The translations under genes were made by a program, and so were the position numbers. The notes under the pieces were generated by a model. That model worked only from the letters and a program-made list of their open reading frames with translations, did not search any database and was not told the DNA's origin. 18,453 bases of DNA from Chromatiales bacterium (GTDB lineage: Bacteria > Pseudomonadota > Gammaproteobacteria > Chromatiales > Chromatiaceae), in the NCBI GenBank assembly GCA_022360595.1, contig JAKSCN010000436.1, forward strand, positions 1-18,453. Direction: 5' to 3'. Within the stretch, counting starts at the first letter, position 1. The number at the start of each line of letters is the position of its first letter. This document shows, piece after piece, positions 1 through 6,396 of this stretch.

Positions 1-135
1 TCAGCCATTGAAGCCGCTGTTATCCATATGATCACCGGCGGTGTCAAAAACCAAAGCTGGTCACTGAATCAAGAGGGTGACTTGGATAACGATGTTATTC
101 AGAGATATCTTAGCGAAGAGCCGGTTATCCTGTAA
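1..135 (+). CDS. C-terminal end of a CsgG-family (curli assembly/transport) protein, partial
   Basis: The frame is open from the left edge and ends with TAA at 133-135, giving the last 44 residues of a protein that starts outside the window. The tail has the pattern SAIEAAVIHMITGG, then a Trp-Ser-Leu, an Asp about 14 residues later, and YLSEEP near the end. This resembles the C-terminus of E. coli CsgG as I remember it (SAIETGVIFLINDG, then a Trp-Asp-Leu, and Asp, Tyr and Pro at similar spacing). CsgG-family proteins are outer-membrane lipoproteins that form the curli secretion pore; relatives serve holdfast anchoring and other envelope roles. Only the tail is visible, so the lipobox and pore region cannot be checked. 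It could be a relative that does not export curli. The family call rests on a short match. Confidence 0.6.
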   Translation, partial: SAIEAAVIHMITGGVKNQSWSLNQEGDLDNDVIQRYLSEEPVIL

Positions 136-146
136 CAAACAGAGGG

Positions 147-177
147 TAGCGGAGACACTCTTTTATCGTCTCCGCTA
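147..177 (+). terminator. Hairpin after the CsgG-like gene, possible terminator
   Basis: A perfect 10-bp inverted repeat, TAGCGGAGAC at 147-156 and GTCTCCGCTA at 168-177, encloses an 11-base loop and starts 12 bases after the stop codon. The position fits transcript termination. No T-run follows on the plus strand (TCTCCC comes next), so it may be a weak or Rho-assisted terminator, or an mRNA-end stabiliser. Confidence 0.55.
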
Positions 178-235
178 TCTCCCACCCCAGTTGCCCACAC
201 GGCAAACAATCCCTTCCAAATTCCCCCACCCTACT

Positions 236-262
236 TAAAGTTTTCCAGTCAAACGTCGATAA
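236..262 (+). promoter_or_regulatory. Sigma-28 (FliA) flagellar promoter of fliW
   Basis: TAAAGTTT (236-243), an 11-base spacer and GTCGATAA (255-262) match the enterobacterial FliA consensus TAAAGTTT-N11-GCCGATAA at 15 of 16 positions with exact spacing. Transcription would begin near 269-270, leaving a leader of about 36 bases before the fliW ATG at 306. The position just upstream of a flagellar gene supports the call. Confidence 0.85.
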
Positions 263-305
263 GAGAATATCTGTTTTATAGGTAGTAATAGACGTAGAGG
301 GCACA

Positions 306-746
306 ATGAGAATAGAGACTGCGGACTTTGGCGTTCAAGAGATTGATCCAAATACTATTTTAGAATTTCCAGAAGGCATCCCCGGATTTGAGAACGACAC
401 GCGCTTCAAGCTATTCAACGAGGAGGAGGCCGAGCAGGTTTTCCACCTACAGTCAGTAACCAATCCGGATGTGGCTTTCTCGGTAGTCGACCCCGCCAAA
501 CTGCATATCTTTTACGAAATTGCCCTAACCGACGACGAGCTGACACTACTGGGCAGTACCGACCCTGAACATATCGGTATACTGGTATTCACCTACCGCA
601 ATACAACTGCTCCAGAAGCGAATGTAGATACCAGTGGCTTGGCGTTCTCTTTCATGACCCCGATCATTATCAATGTCGAAGAGAAGAGAGGTTTCATGAA
701 GGTGCTGTCCAACACCAGCCAACAGATCACGATCAAAGCGGATTAA
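306..746 (+). CDS. fliW: FliW, flagellar assembly factor / CsrA antagonist
   Basis: This 146-residue protein has the usual length for FliW and its family pattern: an N-terminal strand, then EFPEGIPGFEND (about residues 20-31), FHLQSV (about 47-52), VAFSVVDP (about 56-63), and a C-terminal half with PIIINVEEKRG. In Bacillus and Campylobacter, FliW binds flagellin and, when released, blocks the translational repressor CsrA, so flagellin synthesis is tied to export. That role is inferred here by family. An AGAGGG ribosome site sits 4 bases before the ATG. The gene is preceded by a sigma-28 promoter and stands alone, convergent with the DUF2835 gene. FliW is less common in gammaproteobacteria than in Firmicutes and Epsilonproteobacteria. 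Neither csrA nor flagellin is visible in the window. Confidence 0.93.
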   Translation: MRIETADFGVQEIDPNTILEFPEGIPGFENDTRFKLFNEEEAEQVFHLQSVTNPDVAFSVVDPAKLHIFYEIALTDDELTLLGSTDPEHIGILVFTYRNTTAPEANVDTSGLAFSFMTPIIINVEEKRGFMKVLSNTSQQITIKAD

Positions 747-813
747 CAATACAACCGGACAGCACGTTGCAGCCCAGAGCCTCTATTGGTGCCTATTAGG
801 GCCTGTTAACACT

Positions 814-1047
814 TCAACCTTTTATCTGTTCGATGGATAGCATCTTGTTTGTGCTATCAAGCCGCATCTCGAAGCGCCCGGAGATACCACTGGGCGTCAC
901 AAACTTACGGAGGATATGGGCGGGAATCTGTATACGCCGGCCATCTTCCGCTCGAACAATAACCGCCTGCGCATGCCCTTGGTAATAGTGGAGAAACTCC
1001 TGGCTGGTGAGAGAGAGCCGAAACCTGATACGCTGAATACTCGCCAT
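814..1047 (-). CDS. DUF2835 family protein
   Basis: This small protein of about 77 residues reads SIQRIRFRLSLTSQEFLHYY, then QGHAQAVIVRAEDGRRIQIP, and later SGISGRFEMRLD. That is the layout of DUF2835, a gammaproteobacterial family of 70-80 residues with no assigned function. The frame can be opened by a TTG at 1062 that overlaps the end of the upstream gene. I prefer the ATG at 1047, which gives the family-like N-terminus and lies 11 bases after the CBS gene stop (TGA at 1061-1059), behind a weak TAGGG. It is the last gene of the metZ-methyltransferase-CBS series and runs towards fliW. The 67 bases between them hold no convincing terminator. Its basic, strand-rich make-up would suit a small binding protein, but that is only a guess. 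Confidence 0.75.
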   Translation of the reverse strand: MASIQRIRFRLSLTSQEFLHYYQGHAQAVIVRAEDGRRIQIPAHILRKFVTPSGISGRFEMRLDSTNKMLSIEQIKG

Positions 1048-1058
1048 AGGCCCTAGCT

Positions 1059-1487
1059 TCAACCGGCAGCGTTATCCACTTCCAGCTCGAACATGCCATC
1101 CAATACCAGTGCATTGGGACCGACTGTACCCTGCACCTGCCTGTTCTCATCAATCACCAGGGCACGAACCAGATCAAACTGGGCAAATAGTCTTGAGCAG
1201 TAGCGGATATCCATTTCAGGCTCAACATAGACGGCCGGTTTCTCCATCACTTCATAGACGTTGATCCGTTTGCTGGAACGATCGCAAGCTAATACCTGGC
1301 GGGCAATATCAGAGGCCAACAACAGACCGTACTCATCATCAGCATGGCGTTTGTCAACCACCAACATGGATGTCCGGTTCTTTTTCATCAGCACCAAGGC
1401 GTCATAGATGGTCGCCTTGCCATCAATCAGCGTGAACGTGGTCTTCATGACATCTTTGATACGAACATGCTTGTGATCCGTACTCAT
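1059..1487 (-). CDS. Two-CBS-domain protein
   Basis: This 142-residue protein consists almost only of two CBS motifs (a Bateman module): one at about residues 8-66 (VRIKDVMKTTFTLIDG, SMLVVDK, YGLLLASDIA) and one at about 77-137 (VYEVMEKPAVYVEPEMDI, VRALVIDENRQVQGTV). It has no catalytic domain, signal peptide or membrane segment. CBS pairs bind adenosyl ligands such as AMP, ATP or S-adenosylmethionine and usually act as sensors or regulators. The start is the ATG at 1487, behind GAGAGG. It lies 39 bases after the methyltransferase gene with no terminator between, so it is probably cotranscribed with metZ. That makes a role in sensing SAM or adenylates plausible, but the ligand cannot be read from the sequence. 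Confidence 0.85.
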   Translation of the reverse strand: MSTDHKHVRIKDVMKTTFTLIDGKATIYDALVLMKKNRTSMLVVDKRHADDEYGLLLASDIARQVLACDRSSKRINVYEVMEKPAVYVEPEMDIRYCSRLFAQFDLVRALVIDENRQVQGTVGPNALVLDGMFELEVDNAAG

Positions 1488-1526
1488 TATTATCCTCTCT
1501 CAGAGATTAGCCGCTACCCTGCTCCA

Positions 1527-2126
1527 TCATAGATCAATCACCCCATCCGTGGACAACTTTTCCCCCACATACAGGGAGACATCCCGCACACCGGCAGAGG
1601 TGTCACCCAACGAGCCATTGTCACGATAAAAGCGTGTCTGCAATGATGAGAAAGTCGTCAGCAGCTCATTTTCCTTGAGCCTGAATGCAGGATTGCCCGG
1701 CCCCAGACCGGTCAGTCGAGACTGATTGAAGGTCTGATAGAAGAGTAGCCCTCCCTCCCGCAATGCCTCGACCAGATGCGGCATCAACGCTCTATCCAGA
1801 TAGTAGCTGACCACGATCAGATCAAAACTGTTGGGCTCGGGAGGCTGTAACGCCAGGTCACGCACCTGGGCACGGATATCCAACCGTTCCGCCTCGGCCG
1901 CTGCCCGCAGACGCGTAATCGCCACATCAGAGATATCCCAGGCCGTCACCGACAGTCCCGCTTCAGCCAACAGTAGTGCGTTGGCCCCACGGCCACAGGC
2001 CAGATCCAACGCCTCACCCTGCTTGGGGAGAAGATGGCGGTTTTCAACCAACACCTCAGCCGCGCTGCCTATCCCATCGGCAGCCGCGTGACGTTGATTC
2101 CATTTGTCCCGTATATCTGTGCTCAT
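1527..2126 (-). CDS. Class I SAM-dependent methyltransferase, TehB-like
   Basis: This 199-residue cytosolic protein has the Rossmann methyltransferase signature. Motif I is LDLACGRGANALLLAEAG (about residues 40-57), the acidic residue ending strand 2 is in VTAWDISDVAI (about 60-70), and motif IV is FDLIVVSYYLDRALMPHL (about 100-117). LREGGLLFYQTF follows. It most resembles the TehB/methyltransferase-11 type of unknown small-molecule or metalloid substrate; the true substrate is not visible. Its ATG overlaps the metZ stop in an ATGA (2126-2123), so translation is probably coupled and the gene probably shares metZ regulation. It is shorter than, and lacks the distinct features of, MetW or thiopurine methyltransferases. 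Confidence 0.85.
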   Translation of the reverse strand: MSTDIRDKWNQRHAAADGIGSAAEVLVENRHLLPKQGEALDLACGRGANALLLAEAGLSVTAWDISDVAITRLRAAAEAERLDIRAQVRDLALQPPEPNSFDLIVVSYYLDRALMPHLVEALREGGLLFYQTFNQSRLTGLGPGNPAFRLKENELLTTFSSLQTRFYRDNGSLGDTSAGVRDVSLYVGEKLSTDGVIDL

Positions 2127-3316
2127 TCAACGAGGCTATCCAACCCACGCTGCAGATCAGCCTGAATATCCGCCGCATCTTCCAGCCCTACCGCCACTCG
2201 TATCAGGCCGTCGCTGATGCCACTCATCGCCTTCTCTTCAGGAGAGAGACGCCCATGTGTGGTTGTCGCTGGATGGGTGATGGTTGTCTTGGCATCCCCC
2301 AGGTTAGCGGTTATCGAGAGCATTCTGGTGGCATCAATAAACTTCCAGGCAGCCTCTTGGCCCCCTTCCACCACAAAGGAGAGAATGCCGCCAGACGCAT
2401 GCTGCTGCTTGAGCATCAACTGATGCTGGGGATGAGAGACCAGCCCCGGGTAGTGAACCGTCTCAATCAACGGCTCATTCTGCAGCCAGTTGGCCAGTTG
2501 GGCGGCATTCTCCGAGTGCTTATGCATTCTCAGTGACAGGGTCTCCAATCCCTTCAAGAAGGTCCAGGCGTTAAACGGACTCATGGTCGGCCCGGTGGAG
2601 CGCAGCACGCCAAATACCTCTTCACCAACCAGCTTGGCGTCACCCACAACGGCGCCACCGACACAACGCCCCTGCCCATCGATATATTTGGTGGCTGAAT
2701 GCACCACAATATCGGCCCCCAGGGCGAGGGGTTGCTGCAATACCGGCGTGCAAAAGCAGTTGTCCACCACCAGCAGACAGCCACGACTATGAGCAAGCTC
2801 GGCAATAGCAGAGATGTCGGCAATCTCAGTCAGTGGGTTGGAGGGGGTCTCCAGAAACAGCAGCTTGGTCTCCGGGCGTATCGCCTCCTCCCAACCTGCC
2901 AAATCGGTCAGATCCACATAGCTGGTCTCAATCCCGAACTTGGTCAGATAGGTGTTAAACAGCACATGGGTCGTGCCGAATATACTGCGTGATGAGACAA
3001 TGTGATCCCCCGTCTGCAGCAACCCCATACAGACAGCCAGAATCGCCGACATCCCGGATGCGGTGGCTACACAGCTATCCCCCCCTTCCATGGCTGCCAG
3101 GCGCTGCTCAAAAGCCTGTACGGTCGGATTGGTAAAACGCGAGTAGATATTGCCCGGTTCATCACCGCCAAAGCGAGCAGCCGCTTCCGCCGCGCTTTTG
3201 AACACAAAGCTGGAGGTGGCAAAGATGGGCTCCGAGTGCTCACCTTCCGGGGTGCGATCATGCCCCACCCGCAACGCCAAGGTCGCCAATGCCCAATCAT
3301 CAATCTGTTTTGTCAT
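2123..3316 (-). CDS. metZ: O-succinylhomoserine sulfhydrylase
   Basis: MetZ joins O-succinylhomoserine with sulfide to give homocysteine, the direct-sulfhydrylation route to methionine. The 397 residues show the cys/met PLP enzyme fold: IYSRFTNPTVQAFEQRLAAM (about 57-76), the cofactor-loop ATASGMSAI (about 84-92), VDNCFCTP (about 184-191) and the PLP lysine K210 in HSATKYIDGQGR. Length and sequence fit MetZ better than cystathionine beta-lyase or gamma-synthase, although these relatives are hard to separate. The place after purF is also where Pseudomonas keeps metZ. The ATG at 3316 has an AGGTGA site 6 bases upstream. The leader carries a promoter, a SAM-II-like riboswitch and a terminator, so expression should fall when SAM is plentiful. 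The gene overlaps the methyltransferase gene by 4 bases. Confidence 0.92.
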   Translation of the reverse strand: MTKQIDDWALATLALRVGHDRTPEGEHSEPIFATSSFVFKSAAEAAARFGGDEPGNIYSRFTNPTVQAFEQRLAAMEGGDSCVATASGMSAILAVCMGLLQTGDHIVSSRSIFGTTHVLFNTYLTKFGIETSYVDLTDLAGWEEAIRPETKLLFLETPSNPLTEIADISAIAELAHSRGCLLVVDNCFCTPVLQQPLALGADIVVHSATKYIDGQGRCVGGAVVGDAKLVGEEVFGVLRSTGPTMSPFNAWTFLKGLETLSLRMHKHSENAAQLANWLQNEPLIETVHYPGLVSHPQHQLMLKQQHASGGILSFVVEGGQEAAWKFIDATRMLSITANLGDAKTTITHPATTTHGRLSPEEKAMSGISDGLIRVAVGLEDAADIQADLQRGLDSLVE

Positions 3317-3365
3317 ATGTAGTCACCTGAACAAGTGCCCATACTGGAGCGCAATTTACGGGCAT

Positions 3366-3411
3366 AAAAAAACCCGCCGGTTGTGTGCCAAAGCAGGTTT
3401 ACTCGCTTTAG
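3366..3411 (-). terminator. metZ leader: SAM-controlled terminator with competing antiterminator
   Basis: On the minus strand AAACCTGC (3400-3393) pairs with GCGGGTTT (3377-3370) in an 8-bp stem with one G-U pair. A T-run that includes the stem end (3372-3366) follows, the pattern of an intrinsic terminator. It lies 50 bases before the metZ ATG. A rival stem, CUAAAGC (3411-3405) with GCUUUGG (3394-3388), would take part of the terminator's 5' arm. It would also use the conserved 3' bases of the riboswitch core, so aptamer folding and antitermination exclude each other. Confidence 0.8.
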
Positions 3412-3455
3412 CAGGATTTCTATAGCGCCCGCAATCTGAGACAAATCGGCGCTTC
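3406..3455 (-). ncRNA. SAM-II riboswitch (metZ leader aptamer)
   Basis: The minus-strand RNA has the SAM-II layout. P1 is AGCGCC (3453-3448) with GGCGCU (3429-3424), perfect over 6 bp. The P1 loop starts with GAUUU (3447-3443). A pseudoknot can form between GAUU (3436-3433) and AAUC (3418-3415), extendable by CAG/CUG. The conserved GCUAAAG sits at 3412-3406. Order, spacing and these bases agree with the SAM-II reference aptamer as I remember it (GCGC, GAUUU, AUUGC, GCGC, AAAU, GCUAAA). It lies in front of a methionine gene and directly before a terminator. SAM-II is best known from alphaproteobacteria. SAM-V shares the core and is the main alternative. Confidence 0.82.
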
Positions 3456-3466
3456 GGTATTATTAG

Positions 3467-3496
3467 AGACTAGGCCCTTACTCTCGGGCCTGTCAA
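3467..3496 (-). promoter_or_regulatory. Probable sigma-70 promoter of the metZ leader
   Basis: A perfect -35 box TTGACA (3496-3491) is followed after 18 bases by TAGTCT (3472-3467), a weak -10. Transcription would begin near 3460, just upstream of the aptamer P1 (3453). The box starts 4 bases after the purF stop. A GC-rich inverted repeat, AGGCCC (3491-3486) and GGGCCT (3477-3472), fills the spacer. It may be the end hairpin of the purF transcript, but it lacks a T-run. Confidence 0.5.
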
Positions 3497-3500
3497 GCAA

Positions 3501-5015
3501 TTATTCATTATTATGTAAATCGATAAGGTTCTGGGCCCCTGCCGCCTGCTCCTGTTTTGCAGTGTCGCCGCGCAGCAGCTCAAGCTGCTCCAGGTACTGG
3601 TGGCTGACATCACCGGTCACATACTGCTTATCGAACACCGAGGTGTCGAAACGCTCTACCTTGGACTTGCCTTTCTTCACTACGGCGGCGATCAGATCCT
3701 CCAGATCCTGGAAAATCAGGCGGTCGGCGCCAATAATCTCCTGCACTTCCCCCTCAGTACGACCATGGGCTACCAGCTCACTGGCCGCCGGCATATCAAT
3801 ACCGTAAACATTGGGGTAACGCACCGGCGGCGCGGCCGAGGCGAAGTAGACCTTTTTGGCGCCGGCGTCGCGGGCCATCTGTACGATCTGCTTGGAGGTG
3901 GTGCCGCGTACAATCGAGTCATCCACCAGCAGCACATTTTTGCCTTTGAACTCAGAATCGATAGCGTTCAGTTTCTGGCGCACCGACTTTTTACGCACCT
4001 GCTGCCCCGGCATGATAAAGGTACGGCCGATATAGCGGTTCTTGATAAACCCTTCGGTATAGCTGACTCCCAAGGTGTTGGCCAGCTCCAAGGCTGCAGT
4101 ACGGCTGGTATCGGGAATCGGAATCACCACATCGATATCGTGATCCGGCCAGACCCGCTTAATTTTCTTTGCCAGCTTGTTACCCATACGTGAGCGCGCC
4201 TTGTGCACGAAAATATCGTCAATAATCGAATCAGGACGTGCAAAATAGACAAACTCAAAAATACAGGGGGAACGCACCGCATTGGCCGCACAAAGGTAGG
4301 TGTGCAGCTTCCCATCCATATCGATAAAGACCGCCTCACCCGGCTCCAGATCGCGAATAAGCTCAAAGCCCTGGGAGTCGAGCGCAACACTCTCGGAGGC
4401 GATCATGTATTCAGTGCCCTCCTCAGTCTCTCGCTTACCGAATACGATCGGGCGGATACCGAAGGGGTCGCGAAAACCGAGCAGACCATAACCGTTGATC
4501 ATTGCCAAAGCGGCATAGCCACCACGACAACGCTTATGCAGCGCCGCCACAGCATTGAAGACATCCTGCTCGGTAATCCGAATCTTACCCGAGCGCTGCA
4601 GCTCATGGGCCAGCACATTGAGCAGAATTTCAGAGTCCGATGAGGTGTTGATATGGCGCATATCGTCCTCGAACAGATCACGCTTCAGCTCATCGGCATT
4701 GGTCAGATTGCCGTTGTGGGCCAGGGTAATGCCATAGGGAGAGTTGACATAAAAGGGCTGGGCTTCAGCGGAAGAGGAGCAGCCGGCAGTGGGGTAACGA
4801 ACATGGGCAATACCGAGGTTACCCTGCAGATCGATCATGTGGCGGGTATGGAAGACATCCCGCGCTAAACCGTTATCCTTGCGCAGATGCAGACGCCGAC
4901 CGTCATAGGTGACAATTCCCGCCGCATCCTGGCCACGATGCTGTATCACCAGCAATGAATCATAAAGCGCCTGGTTTACCGGGCTGCGCCCAAAAATACC
5001 GACAATGCCACACAT
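3501..5015 (-). CDS. purF: Amidophosphoribosyltransferase
   Basis: PurF makes 5-phosphoribosylamine from PRPP and glutamine, the committed step of purine synthesis. The protein has 504 residues, the usual length for the E. coli type. It starts MCGIVGIFG, so Cys2 becomes the N-terminal nucleophile of the glutaminase domain once Met is removed. YPTAG and the LAHNGNLTN segment belong to the same domain. The phosphoribosyltransferase half has the PRPP loop VLLVDDSIVRGTT at about 360-372. The N-terminus begins directly at the catalytic Cys, so no propeptide is present, as in the E. coli enzyme. The gene lies 71 bases after cvpA, as in E. coli and Pseudomonas, and probably ends the accD-folC-dedD-cvpA-purF unit, because metZ has its own promoter and terminator. 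Confidence 0.97.
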   Translation of the reverse strand: MCGIVGIFGRSPVNQALYDSLLVIQHRGQDAAGIVTYDGRRLHLRKDNGLARDVFHTRHMIDLQGNLGIAHVRYPTAGCSSSAEAQPFYVNSPYGITLAHNGNLTNADELKRDLFEDDMRHINTSSDSEILLNVLAHELQRSGKIRITEQDVFNAVAALHKRCRGGYAALAMINGYGLLGFRDPFGIRPIVFGKRETEEGTEYMIASESVALDSQGFELIRDLEPGEAVFIDMDGKLHTYLCAANAVRSPCIFEFVYFARPDSIIDDIFVHKARSRMGNKLAKKIKRVWPDHDIDVVIPIPDTSRTAALELANTLGVSYTEGFIKNRYIGRTFIMPGQQVRKKSVRQKLNAIDSEFKGKNVLLVDDSIVRGTTSKQIVQMARDAGAKKVYFASAAPPVRYPNVYGIDMPAASELVAHGRTEGEVQEIIGADRLIFQDLEDLIAAVVKKGKSKVERFDTSVFDKQYVTGDVSHQYLEQLELLRGDTAKQEQAAGAQNLIDLHNNE

Positions 5016-5086
5016 GCTCTAGCTATCCCAGAAAGTTACTATCGAGAAGGTGTCCTACCGAGGAAATCTCTATCCATTGAGACAGT

Positions 5087-5575
5087 TCAGATGAAATTAA
5101 ATTTTTCACCGATGTCCGCTGGCATTAGCTGTTTCAGCCAGATTGCCAAATCCTGAAAATACCCAACCAACTGTGCTTCTTTCCACCAGGGGTCGTTGGG
5201 TAGAGGTGTTAAACCGGCCAGTAACACCAGTATAGCGACTAAAATAGCGCCACGCGCCGCGCCGAATACCATGCCGATCAACCGGTCGGTGCCGGTCAAT
5301 CCGGTCTTGTCGATCAACTGGCCGACCAGAAAATTGACTATACCCCCCACCATTAGCGTCGCAATGAAGAGCAGTGCGAAGGAGATCGCCAAGCGCACCG
5401 ATGGAAGACTGAAGTAATCGAGATGGATCGCCAGGTCACGGAAGAAAGTCCAAGAGACCCAAAAAGCCAGAATCCAGGCAGCCAACGACAGCGCCTCGCG
5501 CATGAATCCTCTGATCAGGCTGATCAATGCGGAGATACCGATAATGCCGAGAATAACGTAATCGATCCAGATCAT
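5087..5575 (-). CDS. cvpA: CvpA family inner-membrane protein
   Basis: This 162-residue protein has four hydrophobic segments, at about residues 5-22, 29-48, 60-88 and 100-122. The family pattern WIDYVILGIIGISALISLIR is at the start, with RGFMREALSLAAW after it and DRLIGMVFGAARG before the last segment. CvpA was named for a role in colicin V production in E. coli; later work ties it to envelope and bile-salt tolerance, and its biochemical role is still unclear. It precedes purF as in most gammaproteobacteria. The start is the ATG at 5575. The 122 bases upstream of it (to the dedD-like stop at 5698) hold no clear terminator or promoter. Confidence 0.93.
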   Translation of the reverse strand: MIWIDYVILGIIGISALISLIRGFMREALSLAAWILAFWVSWTFFRDLAIHLDYFSLPSVRLAISFALLFIATLMVGGIVNFLVGQLIDKTGLTGTDRLIGMVFGAARGAILVAILVLLAGLTPLPNDPWWKEAQLVGYFQDLAIWLKQLMPADIGEKFNFI

Positions 5576-5697
5576 TGCGTCTCTTCACCATTGCTGTCAG
5601 GCAGGTATCTCAAAGCGGGAAATACCGGGAGCGGCAATTCTACCACTGGCCTAACGGTATAAGAAGCACCTTCTAAGGGAATCTCTGATCGCAAACC

Positions 5698-6336
5698 TTA
5701 GGGATAGCGCTTCAATGAACCGACCAGCTTTTTGCTCTTTAACGCCTTGTTCAGCTTGCCGAGCATCTTTTCAGCCAGTTTTTTATCAGCTTCCGGCCCG
5801 ACCCGCACGCGATAGAGCACCTTACTCTTCACCTCGGCACGCTCCATAAAGGCAGCGTACCCGCTCTTTCTCAGCTCTTTCACCAGATTCTCGGCATTTT
5901 GCTTGCTGGAGAAGCTGCCCACTTGAATCACCCAGGAGGAGATTGGACTTTTCGCTTTAGGCTTCTCAACCGCGGGCTGTTGAGTCACTTTGGGAACGGG
6001 TTTCTTTTCAACCGGTTTTGGCTTTGGTTTTGGTTTCGGCTCTGCCTTAACAACCTTCTGCTCCTGCTTTTTCACAGGTTGCGTCTCTATTGGCTTGGGC
6101 TGAGGAAGTGGTGCAGGTTGCAGCGTTTCAAGCTTTCGGGGTCTTTCAACCACCTGCTTTTCAATCGTTGGTAGCTTTGCTTCAGCCACCACGGGCTGAG
6201 GTTGAGGAGGGATATTGCTTTCGGTGATACCGTTATCGAGTACCGGCTCAGACTCCAGTAACATGGGAATAAAAATCACCGCCAAAGAGACCAACACCGT
6301 GGCGCCAATCAGACGTTTTTTGAGTTGTTCATCCAC
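5698..6336 (-). CDS. dedD: DedD-like SPOR-domain protein
   Basis: This 212-residue bitopic membrane protein has a short basic cytoplasmic start, one membrane segment at about residues 9-26, and a long periplasmic linker rich in Pro, Lys and Glu (about 40-130, with KPKPKPKPVEKKP). A C-terminal SPOR domain follows from about 132 (SSWVIQVGSFSSKQNAENL, then VLYRVRVGP). SPOR domains bind glycan strands stripped of stem peptides at the division site, and E. coli DedD helps septal wall synthesis. The match in layout and in position between folC and cvpA supports dedD. The linker varies freely in this family, so its composition says little. It may be cotranscribed with folC, which ends 60 bases upstream. 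Confidence 0.9.
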   Translation of the reverse strand: MDEQLKKRLIGATVLVSLAVIFIPMLLESEPVLDNGITESNIPPQPQPVVAEAKLPTIEKQVVERPRKLETLQPAPLPQPKPIETQPVKKQEQKVVKAEPKPKPKPKPVEKKPVPKVTQQPAVEKPKAKSPISSWVIQVGSFSSKQNAENLVKELRKSGYAAFMERAEVKSKVLYRVRVGPEADKKLAEKMLGKLNKALKSKKLVGSLKRYP

Positions 6337-6396
6337 TACGCGCGCCCTCTTTGAAAAAATCTTTGCGCAATTTTATCAGTCGTTGTAAAGAGAGGA

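Noticed and set aside
747..813. Bidirectional terminator between fliW and the DUF2835 gene
   Set aside because: Only a widely spaced TTAACA/TGTTAA pair and small chance repeats are present; no stable stem with a T-run.
1976..2536. A 186-codon plus-strand frame across the methyltransferase-metZ junction
   Set aside because: Antisense to two recognised genes and without any family resemblance.
3472..3491. Inverted repeat AGGCCC/GGGCCT as purF terminator
   Set aside because: The stem is only 6 bp and lacks a T-run; it lies in the spacer of the metZ promoter, so it is noted there and not called as a terminator.
3600..4193. A 197-codon plus-strand frame
   Set aside because: Antisense to purF, no domain pattern, no ribosome site.
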